From Lachnospiraceae bacterium (GTDB lineage: Bacteria; Bacillota; Clostridia; Lachnospirales; Lachnospiraceae), in assembly GCA_030531245.1 (NCBI GenBank), contig JAUNOA010000017.1:1-35858 (forward strand): a DNA stretch of 35,858 nt, read 5' to 3'. The position numbers were made by a program, and so were the translations under genes. The notes below the pieces were generated by a model. It saw only the letters and a program-made list of their open reading frames with translations, did not search any database and was not told the origin of the DNA. Position 1 is the stretch's first letter; every line of letters begins with the position of its first letter. Below are positions 9,045 through 15,728 of this stretch, one piece after another.

Positions 9045-9897
9045 ATCCGTCTTTACAATAAATCCTTGAAAATATGGTTCTATACAGCTTACGTATCAGC
9101 CTGGATTCCCGTATCTTTAACATTGCAGCGGCTTTTATAAAAGTGACTATTCCTATACGTTCTTTATTCTGTTTGATTTCATTTTCAAAAACAGTCCTTT
9201 TATCTGCAAGATAATCACTATTAATACCCGTTGCAGACCCTGTATTGCTTCTGTATTTTGTTGAAACAAAGTCATAAAAAACTATTTTGTCTCCCGAACG
9301 AATAATTTTCAACCAGGCCGGCCAATCCTCTAACAGCCTGTATCGTTCATCAAACAACTGATATTTATCTATGATTTCTTTTGTGAAAAATACTCCCGTC
9401 GCAACAATATCATTGTGAATGCACAGCCTCTTATATAAATCATTATTGGATATTGAATTTAGTGATTTTGTGAATTTATCACGAAACATTCCGATTTCAT
9501 TTAAATTCGAATCGCATTTTATGACAGTCGAGGTAATAATCAAATTCTTTTCCAATGCTTTTGCAGCTATGGTCAATGTATCATCCGCATACAGTGCATC
9601 ATCTGCACTAAGTAGTTTAATATAGTCTCCACTAACTATTTGCAGTGCCCTGTTGATGCTTTTTACCGTTCCTATGTTTAATTCATTTATCAGAATTTCA
9701 TAATGAATGCCTGTGTATTTTGCTTCTCTTTTTATGTAATTTTCTATTTCTTCTTTATCAAAATATTCACTCCTGTCATCAATAATTATCAATTCTATAT
9801 CCGGATAATTTTGAATTAAAACAGAATGAATAGCTTCAAAAATGTATTGATAATTGTTATATGACAGTACAATAACGGAAAAGCGTTTCTTATTCAT
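9037..9897 (-). CDS. Family 2 glycosyltransferase
   Basis: A 286-residue GT-A enzyme. RFSVIVLSYNNYQYIFEAIH (4-23), LIIIDDRSE and the metal-binding LLSADDALY mark the fold; LLEDWPAWLKI carries the conserved ED and Trp of this subgroup. The ATG at 9897 is selected because AGGAAGG lies just upstream and the family begins at this point; a longer in-frame ORF to 9963 overlaps the previous gene and has no homology-like sequence. The start codon directly follows the stop of the sugar-phosphate transferase (TGATATG). Together with the next gene it likely extends the glycan; sugar specificity is unknown. Confidence 0.88.
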   Translation of the reverse strand: MNKKRFSVIVLSYNNYQYIFEAIHSVLIQNYPDIELIIIDDRSEYFDKEEIENYIKREAKYTGIHYEILINELNIGTVKSINRALQIVSGDYIKLLSADDALYADDTLTIAAKALEKNLIITSTVIKCDSNLNEIGMFRDKFTKSLNSISNNDLYKRLCIHNDIVATGVFFTKEIIDKYQLFDERYRLLEDWPAWLKIIRSGDKIVFYDFVSTKYRSNTGSATGINSDYLADKRTVFENEIKQNKERIGIVTFIKAAAMLKIRESRLIRKLYRTIFSRIYCKDGYE

Positions 9898-9898
9898 A

Positions 9899-11218
9899 TC
9901 AACCTTCCTGTTCCCGAACTCCTTCTGTGCTTTCCTTGATAAACAGTATCTTGACTGTTGCAAACATCAGCTTCAGATCTTCAAACCAGTTCATACGGTT
10001 GATATACATAAGATCAAGTTTCAGCTTGTCCAGTGAATCCGTATTGTATTTTCCGTAAACCTGCGCATATCCGGTCAGTCCGGCTTTGACCTGCAGTCTC
10101 AGATCAAAAGCAGGAATCTCTTTCATCAGTTCCGCTGCCAGCTCAGGTCTTTCCGGACGAGGTCCGACAAAGCTCATATCTCCTGACAGGATATTGAAAA
10201 GCTGCGGCAGTTCATCAAACCTGCAGGCCCGGATGACTTTCCCGACTTTTGTGATACGGTCATCATGTTCCGACGCAAGTCTTGCCACACCGTCTTCCTC
10301 AGCATTTTCCTTCATACTTCTGAATTTAAACATATTAAAGTGCTTTCCGCCTTTTGTGAGCCGAACCTGCTTATAGATAACACTTCCTCCGTCATTGATC
10401 TTTATTGCGGCTGCAATAATGGCCATAATCGGGCTGGTAATCACTATTCCCAATAAGGCAAAAAGCATATCAAAGGACCTCTTAACAAATAAATACCCTA
10501 TGTCCGGGTTTGCTCTTTCCACCAGCTGAAGCGGCACTGAAAACGACTGAGCATGTGGCGCCCCTGCCATAATTACATCTCCGACATGAGGTATGAAGTA
10601 TCCTTCCACTCCTTCTTCCTTGCAGTATTTTGCTATCCCGTTTCTCAAAGTCGCTGAAATACCTGTAACAAACAGAACCTTGTATTCCAGTATTTCATTC
10701 AGAAGAATGCTGCTTTCAACACCTTCATCTATCCTTATTTCTTTGGTGATTCTGAAAAGTTTTGAATCATATATTTCTCTGATTCTCACCAGATCTTCTG
10801 TATCCTGATATATTACTGCCGCAGCGCGGCGCGGATTTTTTACGAAGTATATTTTTGTGGCAACTATGCTCCAGACAATATTCCACAGCATCTGAACCAC
10901 AAATGCCAGCGCAAACATACGAACCGGATAGAACTTGTTCCAGATGAGAGATATACCCAGATACGATCCGGATATACATATCAGGCCGGCAATAGCCTGT
11001 GAGTAGATAAGTTCCCCGGAACTGTCATATCCCAGTTGGTAACAGTTATATGTTTTTGCAAATGAATAAAACAAAACGGCATAAATCACACACACAAAAA
11101 TACTATATCGCGTATCTACCTTAACATCGATATAGTTCAGATGCAGCCACCAGAAAATGCAGAATATGGCCACTGTTACTATGAAATGTATGTATTTTTC
11201 TACACCGTTTTTCCTCAT
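9899..11218 (-). CDS. Polyprenyl sugar-phosphate transferase (initiating enzyme, WbaP/WcaJ type)
   Basis: Starts glycan assembly by moving a sugar-1-phosphate onto undecaprenyl phosphate at the membrane. Four hydrophobic segments lie within about 10-125, then a Rossmann-like region (130-235), then the catalytic Bac_transf domain: KRSFDMLFALLGIVITSP (246-263, membrane re-entrant helix), FKFRSM (297-302), RACRFDELPQLFNIL (330-344) and FVGPRPERPEL (350-360). The length of 439 residues is typical. It is the first gene of the polysaccharide operon. No good Shine-Dalgarno precedes the ATG. The sugar (glucose, galactose or an amino sugar) cannot be assigned by eye. Confidence 0.92.
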   Translation of the reverse strand: MRKNGVEKYIHFIVTVAIFCIFWWLHLNYIDVKVDTRYSIFVCVIYAVLFYSFAKTYNCYQLGYDSSGELIYSQAIAGLICISGSYLGISLIWNKFYPVRMFALAFVVQMLWNIVWSIVATKIYFVKNPRRAAAVIYQDTEDLVRIREIYDSKLFRITKEIRIDEGVESSILLNEILEYKVLFVTGISATLRNGIAKYCKEEGVEGYFIPHVGDVIMAGAPHAQSFSVPLQLVERANPDIGYLFVKRSFDMLFALLGIVITSPIMAIIAAAIKINDGGSVIYKQVRLTKGGKHFNMFKFRSMKENAEEDGVARLASEHDDRITKVGKVIRACRFDELPQLFNILSGDMSFVGPRPERPELAAELMKEIPAFDLRLQVKAGLTGYAQVYGKYNTDSLDKLKLDLMYINRMNWFEDLKLMFATVKILFIKESTEGVREQEG

Positions 11219-11224
11219 TTTCAG

Positions 11225-11257
11225 ACAAAAATAAGCTGTACAGAATTATACAGCTTA
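11225..11257 (-). terminator. Intrinsic terminator after ispD
   Basis: On the minus strand TAAGCTGTA-TAATTCTG-TACAGCTTA forms a 9 bp stem (arms 11249-11257 and 11232-11240) followed by a T-run ATTTTTGTC. It lies between ispD and the first polysaccharide gene, and would stop the tsa-ispD transcript before the glycan operon or act as a leader hairpin for it. Confidence 0.75.
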
Positions 11258-11263
11258 ATTATA
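11245..11263 (-). promoter_or_regulatory. Tandem TGTATAAT boxes, possible polysaccharide operon promoter
   Basis: Two TATAAT boxes lie on the minus strand at 11258-11263 and 11245-11250, each preceded by TG. No good -35 is visible at the right spacing. They sit inside the ispD terminator region, 26-40 nt before the first operon start codon. Start position and use are uncertain. Confidence 0.35.
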
Positions 11264-11301
11264 CAATAAATGATTTTCCATAGGGTGATAATAAGAAACT
11301 A

Positions 11302-11982
11302 TTAAGACTTTTTATGTAAACCCAAAATTTCAATATCCACCGGCGTTGTGATCTTTATGTTCCGGGGATTTCCTTCTGACATTCTGCTTCTTATTCCCGT
11401 CATCTGGTCAACTATCTGAACATCATCAGTGATATGCAGAGCATCTCTGGCTTCTTTGGGCAGTGCCATGAATTTACTGTAAGCCTCCCTGATTATGCCC
11501 CACTTAAAAGCCTGCGGAGTCTGCATCGCACGCAGCCTGCTCCGGTCGATCAACTCACCATCTACTGTCCTTATGGTATCTGTAACCGGAATCGTCGCTA
11601 CCGCAGCTCCGTTTTTCTGAGCATCAGTGAATACTTTCTCTATGGTTTCAGAATCGATCATCGGTCTGGCCCCATCATGAATCAAAACTACGGTATCTTC
11701 TGCAGGATGGATTTCTCTGTCAATTATCCTGATTGCCTCATATATTGAGTCATATCTTTTCTCTCCGCCGGCAATCACAGTAGTTCCGTATGCTTCAACA
11801 GTATCCGCATCTTCTTCCGGCACTACAAGCAAGATACTCTCCGAATACTTCCGAAAAGCCTCGATCGAATAATAATACACCGGCTTGTCCTCTATATGCA
11901 GAAACTGTTTTTTACCACCGAAACGTCTTCCGTGGCCTGCCGCTGCTATAATTGTAATCCCGGTACCGCATTGAGATCCCAT
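11302..11982 (-). CDS. ispD: 2-C-methyl-D-erythritol 4-phosphate cytidylyltransferase
   Basis: Third step of the MEP isoprenoid pathway: joins CTP and methylerythritol 4-phosphate. The nucleotide loop [16 protein letters not shown] (13-28), [17 protein letters not shown]-like IPVTDTIR and the MQTPQAF motif are all present; the C-terminal [10 protein letters not shown] is also typical. At 226 residues it is full length. The start lies 37 nt inside the tsaD end, so it is coupled to tsaD. TarI-type ribitol-phosphate cytidylyltransferases are close relatives, but the housekeeping context and single copy here favour IspD. Confidence 0.88.
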   Translation of the reverse strand: MGSQCGTGITIIAAAGHGRRFGGKKQFLHIEDKPVYYYSIEAFRKYSESILLVVPEEDADTVEAYGTTVIAGGEKRYDSIYEAIRIIDREIHPAEDTVVLIHDGARPMIDSETIEKVFTDAQKNGAAVATIPVTDTIRTVDGELIDRSRLRAMQTPQAFKWGIIREAYSKFMALPKEARDALHITDDVQIVDQMTGIRSRMSEGNPRNIKITTPVDIEILGLHKKS

Positions 11983-12968
11983 GACGCTGTATTACCTTTC
12001 ATATATTCATAATATCCTGCGCTTGCTATCATTGCAGCATTATCCGTACAGAATACCGGTGACGGATAGCACAGGTCTATACTGCTTATCTCGCAGGCTT
12101 CTTTCATAGACTGGCGCAATGCCGAATTGGCCGCTACCCCTCCGGCCAGCGCAACCTGTTTATATCCGTACTCCTTCGCAGCCTCCATAGTATGCTCAAC
12201 CAGCACGTCCACCACTGCTTTCTGAAAGCTTGCGACCAGATCCGCTCTGTTTATCGTTTCACCCATCATCTGTGCATGATTCTGATAGTTGAGTACAGCC
12301 GATTTAAGCCCGCTGAAGCTGAAATCATACGGGGCCCCGTCGACCTTCGCCTTCGGAAATGTTATCGCAAGCGGATTGCCGCATCTTGCCTCTTTATCTA
12401 TCTTCGGTCCGCCCGGATACCCCAGTCCTACACTTCTTGCAACCTTGTCGAATGCTTCTCCGGCCGCATCATCTCTGGTCCTTCCGATAAATTCGTACTC
12501 ACCGTAATCCTTTACCACTACCAGATTTGTATGTCCTCCCGATACTATCAGACACATAAACGGAGGCTTCAGATCCGGGTGTTCAAGATAGTTTGCCGAT
12601 ACATGTCCCGTGATATGATTTACCGGAACAAGCGGTTTGCCAAGTGCGTATGCTATCGCCTTCGCTTCTGCAACTCCCACGAGCAATGCCCCTACAAGTC
12701 CGGGTCCGTAAGTAACCGCTATCGCATCTATATCATCCCAGGTCATGCTGCTTCCGTCAGGATTTTTTGCATCTGCAAGGGCCTGCTTTATGACCGGATT
12801 GATGTTCTCGATATGCTTTCTTGACGCTATCTCCGGGACCACTCCGCCGTATTCGGTATGTATGGCAATCTGAGATGAGATGACATTTGACAAAACTTCC
12901 CGTCCGTCACGGACTACGGAAGCCGCCGTCTCATCGCAGCTCGATTCTATTCCAAGTATATTCATCAT
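11946..12968 (-). CDS. tsaD: tRNA N6-adenosine threonylcarbamoyltransferase
   Basis: Transfers the threonylcarbamoyl group to A37 of ANN-decoding tRNAs, working with TsaB and TsaE. The metal-binding [12 protein letters not shown] holds His118 and His122. [15 protein letters not shown] (5-19) is the N-terminal ATPase signature, and [12 protein letters not shown] the C-terminal one. At 340 residues it is normal. The first ATG of a pair is used, with GAGGGAT upstream; it starts next to the rnz stop. The partners tsaB and tsaE lie in the same minus-strand cluster. Confidence 0.95.
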   Translation of the reverse strand: MMNILGIESSCDETAASVVRDGREVLSNVISSQIAIHTEYGGVVPEIASRKHIENINPVIKQALADAKNPDGSSMTWDDIDAIAVTYGPGLVGALLVGVAEAKAIAYALGKPLVPVNHITGHVSANYLEHPDLKPPFMCLIVSGGHTNLVVVKDYGEYEFIGRTRDDAAGEAFDKVARSVGLGYPGGPKIDKEARCGNPLAITFPKAKVDGAPYDFSFSGLKSAVLNYQNHAQMMGETINRADLVASFQKAVVDVLVEHTMEAAKEYGYKQVALAGGVAANSALRQSMKEACEISSIDLCYPSPVFCTDNAAMIASAGYYEYMKGNTASWDLNAVPGLQL

Positions 12969-13883
12969 TTATCCCTCATAACCCAGGTCTATGCTCCAGC
13001 CGTCTTTGGCGGCCTTTGCACGCGGAAAGATTTTGCAAATCCCGTCCATATATTGTTTTGGATTGGTCATGCTCGGAGAATAATGCGTGAACCACATCTC
13101 CTTTGGCTGGGCTTTAGCTGCCAGCGCAGCACCCTCCTGCATAGTCATATGCTTGTATCCGCGAGCCTTTGATTCCTTATCTTCCTCACCGTACATACCC
13201 TCACATATCATCAGATCCGCATCTTTTGCATATTCTGCAATCACCGGAACCGGACGTGTGTCCGTACAATATGAAACCTTGATACCTCTGCGTTCTTCAC
13301 CCATGACCATATCCGGTGTGTAAATGCTGCCGGTATCCGGATCTGTCATCGTCTCCCCATGCTGAAGCTTATTCCAGAACTTTAACGGTATGTTCTGCTC
13401 CAAAGCACGTTCCCTGCTGAATTCTCCTTTACGGGGAATCGTCAGCGCGTATCCGTAGCATGGAATATTATGATTTACCTTATATGCATCTACAAGATAG
13501 GGACCGAAGCTGAACTGTTCTCTGTCTTCACTCAGTTCCTTGAATTTGATTTCAAACGGAAGCTCCGGAGCTATGATCCTCAATGCCCCGACAACTTTCT
13601 GCAGTCCCTTCGGACCGACAAGAATCAGGGGAGTCGTCTTTTCTGCATTGCCCATACTGAGCAGAAGACCAGGCAATCCGCTGATGTGGTCTGCATGATA
13701 ATGTGTAAAGCATATGATATCTATCGGCTTCGGACTCCATCCTTTCTCCTTCATGGCTATCTGGGTGCCCTCACCGCAGTCGATAAGCAGGTTGATTCCT
13801 TCACATCTGGCCATCATGGATGTAAGCCATCTGCGCGGCATCGGAAGCATGCCTCCGGTACCGAGTAAACAAATATCCAGCAT
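12969..13883 (-). CDS. rnz: Ribonuclease Z
   Basis: A metallo-beta-lactamase fold endonuclease that trims the 3' end of tRNA precursors lacking CCA. The zinc motif FTHYHADHISGLPG gives His61, His63, Asp65 and His66. Further ligands are likely in VNHNIPCYGY, YCTDTRP and the C-terminal LWFTHYSP-type MWFTHYS. The length of 304 residues is that of the short bacterial form. The gene is followed directly by tsaD and preceded 15 nt by rimI. A ComA-like or other lactamase is less likely given LLGTGGMLPMPRRWL at the start. Confidence 0.92.
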   Translation of the reverse strand: MLDICLLGTGGMLPMPRRWLTSMMARCEGINLLIDCGEGTQIAMKEKGWSPKPIDIICFTHYHADHISGLPGLLLSMGNAEKTTPLILVGPKGLQKVVGALRIIAPELPFEIKFKELSEDREQFSFGPYLVDAYKVNHNIPCYGYALTIPRKGEFSRERALEQNIPLKFWNKLQHGETMTDPDTGSIYTPDMVMGEERRGIKVSYCTDTRPVPVIAEYAKDADLMICEGMYGEEDKESKARGYKHMTMQEGAALAAKAQPKEMWFTHYSPSMTNPKQYMDGICKIFPRAKAAKDGWSIDLGYEG

Positions 13884-13898
13884 CTCTCCTCCGTTACT

Positions 13899-14336
13899 TT
13901 ATGTTTGTTCAGGTTTTTTTATCATAATAATCGCATCTTCGACCGGATTGGTATAGTACTCACTTCGCCGCGCATATTTCTCAAATCCGAATTTTTCATA
14001 CAGACTTATCGCCGGCCCGTTTGATTCTCTGACTTCCAGAATCATCTGCTTATACGGCAATGCAAGAACCCTCTCCATCAAAAGACCTGCATATCCGCGA
14101 CGCTGATATTCCGGAGAGACACATATACTCATGAGATCGACATCTCCGCCGATGTCACGTATATTTATATACCCTCTGACCGCGCCTTCTTCTTCAATCA
14201 CGAAAATCTTATCATAGCTGTTTGAAAACATGTTGCTGATGAGAACTTCCGACCAGACATCCCCGGCCGGCAGACAAACTTTCTCCAGCTCCCCGATTGT
14301 CTTCATATCTTTATCCTGTGCCGGACGTATCCACAT
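13899..14336 (-). CDS. rimI: Ribosomal protein S18-alanine N-acetyltransferase
   Basis: A 145-residue GNAT enzyme. Motif A reads ICVSPEYQRRGYAGLLMERV (about 91-110) with the acetyl-CoA loop Q-R-R-G-Y-A, followed by LEVRESNGPAISLYEKFGF, the motif highly typical of RimI. It lies between tsaB and rnz, an arrangement common for rimI in Firmicutes. The target, the N-terminal alanine of S18, is taken from the family; some RimI homologues act more broadly. Confidence 0.88.
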   Translation of the reverse strand: MWIRPAQDKDMKTIGELEKVCLPAGDVWSEVLISNMFSNSYDKIFVIEEEGAVRGYINIRDIGGDVDLMSICVSPEYQRRGYAGLLMERVLALPYKQMILEVRESNGPAISLYEKFGFEKYARRSEYYTNPVEDAIIMIKKPEQT

Positions 14337-14348
14337 ATTTTATTCCCT

Positions 14349-15026
14349 TTATCTGACATTTCCTGTGTTATTTTCTTTTTCTTCACGTTCGCGTTCCGCC
14401 TGCGATTTGCGCAGGTATTCCGGGGCAAAGCCATCTGCATTCATCGGTTCCAGAGTCAGCGCAAGCGCCCCCAATGAGGCCGCTCTCTGCCGGTTAAGAT
14501 GAGCCGGTGCATAGCTGTGAGATACTTTAAGTTCCGCTTCTATCTGATCACGGTATACCGGAACCCCGTCCCCCAGAAATACAACTTCTCTTCCGATTTT
14601 GTTCAGTTCGGCAATCAGCTCATGCATATCCATTGCCGTGCTTACATCATTCAGTTTCGTATAAACCTGATTCCTGCGTGCGTCCATAATGGGCACTACC
14701 AGTTTCTCTGTCGGTCCGACCCCGTAAACAAGGGCATCTAGCGTAGGCACTGCTATGATCGGTTTGTTTAATGCCAGGCAAAGTCCCTTTGCTGTAGCAG
14801 CCCCGATTCTGAGACCGGTAAAACTTCCCGGTCCAGCTGATACCGCAATCGCATCAATCGAATTCAAATCAGTATCTGTCATCCTCACGATTTCATCAAT
14901 CATCGGAAGCAACGTCTGTGAATGCGTTTTCTTAAAATCGGTAGTATATTCAGCTATAAGTACATCGTCATCGACTATGGCTGCAGAGGCAACCAGTCCG
15001 GATGACTCAAGAGCAAGTAATTTCAC
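14349..15026 (-). CDS. tsaB: tRNA threonylcarbamoyladenosine biosynthesis protein TsaB
   Basis: An ASKHA-fold partner of TsaD in t6A formation. LLALESSGLVASAAIV at the N-terminus and AVSAGPGSFTGLRIGAATAK (about 62-81) are diagnostic. I place the start at a GTG (15026), because AAAGGGAG lies 9 nt before it, whereas the ATG at 15035 directly abuts that Shine-Dalgarno. From the GTG the protein begins MKLLALESS, as family members do, and has 225 residues. It overlaps the tsaE end by 20 nt. Confidence 0.9.
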   Translation of the reverse strand: MKLLALESSGLVASAAIVDDDVLIAEYTTDFKKTHSQTLLPMIDEIVRMTDTDLNSIDAIAVSAGPGSFTGLRIGAATAKGLCLALNKPIIAVPTLDALVYGVGPTEKLVVPIMDARRNQVYTKLNDVSTAMDMHELIAELNKIGREVVFLGDGVPVYRDQIEAELKVSHSYAPAHLNRQRAASLGALALTLEPMNADGFAPEYLRKSQAEREREEKENNTGNVR

Positions 15027-15420
15027 GATAGTCATCTCCCTTTACCGGGTCTTTTTTTATTACGATATGCACAGCATTTTCCGGTATGCAGCCGGGTATC
15101 TGAGAAGCCCACTCGACCAGAGTCACACCGTTTCCGAAGAAATACTCCTCATATCCGAGCTCATCCATCTCACTCTCATCCTCGATACGATAAACATCAT
15201 AATGATACAGCGGCAGTCTCCCGCTGTCATATATATTCATAATGGTAAATGTTGGGCTGGTGATCGGATCTTTTATTCCCAGTCCTTCCGCAAAGCCCTT
15301 TGCAAACACGGTTTTTCCCACACCAAGCTCACCGTCCAGACAGATGATGTCGCCCGGCTTCGCCTGCGACGCAATTTCCCTCGCATATGCTATTGTATCT
15401 TTTATATTATTTGAAATCAT
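15007..15420 (-). CDS. tsaE: tRNA threonylcarbamoyladenosine biosynthesis ATPase TsaE
   Basis: A small P-loop ATPase of the TsaBDE complex. Walker A is GELGVGKTVFAKGFAEGL, and SPTFTIMNIY and LYHYDVYRIED are family signatures; LVEWASQIP lies near the C-terminus. Starting at the ATG at 15420 it has 137 residues, the family norm. The reading frame stays open upstream into the palindromic repeat at 15466-15602, but that extension is basic and unlike TsaE. No strong Shine-Dalgarno precedes the chosen ATG. Confidence 0.9.
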   Translation of the reverse strand: MISNNIKDTIAYAREIASQAKPGDIICLDGELGVGKTVFAKGFAEGLGIKDPITSPTFTIMNIYDSGRLPLYHYDVYRIEDESEMDELGYEEYFFGNGVTLVEWASQIPGCIPENAVHIVIKKDPVKGDDYREITCS

Positions 15421-15465
15421 TTCAGTAAACTGATTGCATGCTTGTTTTCTCAAAAATCCTGATTC

Positions 15466-15602
15466 GTATCTCGCACGAAAGATCCCTCTGAAGGACAATT
15501 GCCGAGTGCAGCGACATGAAAAGCGCAACTGCACAAAATAAATTCATGCGCTTTTCATCAAAGCGAAACGTTCCTGAAGAGGGATGCTTTCGTGCGAGAT
15601 AC
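15466..15602. repeat. Palindromic element, copy 1 (shared core, private outer stem)
   Basis: A 137 bp imperfect palindrome. The outer arms, 15466-15489 and 15578-15602, pair over 24 bp with one bulged base. The core left half, 15490-15526, begins GAAGGACAATTGCCGAGTGC and ends in the inner stem arm ATGAAAAGCGC; the right half, 15545-15582, carries the partner GCGCTTTTCAT and then CAAAGCGAAACGTTCCTGA. A 21-base loop separates the inner arms. The core is shared with copy 2 at 29534-29648, and both copies have the same orientation. The family is not one I recognise. Confidence 0.9.
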
Positions 15603-15668
15603 TGAGTAAACATCTGTCAAAACAAACTGCATGACTAAACATTAAAAATATGATGCGGCGTGTCATAA

Positions 15669-15712
15669 AGTCATATTTCCCCTTACATGCAAGCATGTAG
15701 TGGGAAATGACT
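15669..15712 (-). terminator. Hairpin downstream of tex, possible terminator
   Basis: AGTCA-(TA)-TTTCCCCTTACATGC-AAG-GCATGTAGTGGGAAA-TGACT type pairing: the inner 15 bp arms match at 13 positions and AGTCA/TGACT closes the outside. On the minus strand it follows the tex stop by 16 nt, but only a short T-run (CTTTATG) comes after, so termination efficiency is uncertain. Confidence 0.55.
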
Positions 15713-15728
15713 GTTGACAATGTAATCA

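Larger units (their letters stand above)
15421..15728. other. 308 bp tex-tsaE intergenic region holding repeat and hairpin
   Basis: No gene is supported here. It contains the palindromic element at 15466-15602 and a separate hairpin at 15669-15712, with about 45 bp before tsaE and 66 bp between the two structures. Two short minus-strand ORFs cross the region, but both run through the palindrome and look like chance frames. Confidence 0.7.

Noticed and set aside
11302-11982. TarI (ribitol-phosphate cytidylyltransferase) instead of IspD, given the adjacent polysaccharide operon
   Set aside because: It is coupled to tsaD in the housekeeping cluster, has a terminator after it, and no tarJ-type reductase is present.
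12192-12824. A 210-codon ORF on plus opposite tsaD
   Set aside because: It mirrors the coding sequence of tsaD, is Cys/Arg-rich and low in protein character, and has no ribosome site.
14349-15035. ATG start of tsaB at 15035
   Set aside because: The Shine-Dalgarno abuts that ATG; the GTG at 15026 has proper spacing and gives the family-typical N-terminus.
14755-15414. A 219-codon ORF on plus opposite tsaB and tsaE
   Set aside because: Shadow frame of two certain genes with overlapping ends.
15422-15613. A 63-codon minus-strand ORF and the upstream extension of tsaE crossing the palindromic element
   Set aside because: Both frames run through the palindrome and show no protein-like conservation; TsaE starts normally at 15420.
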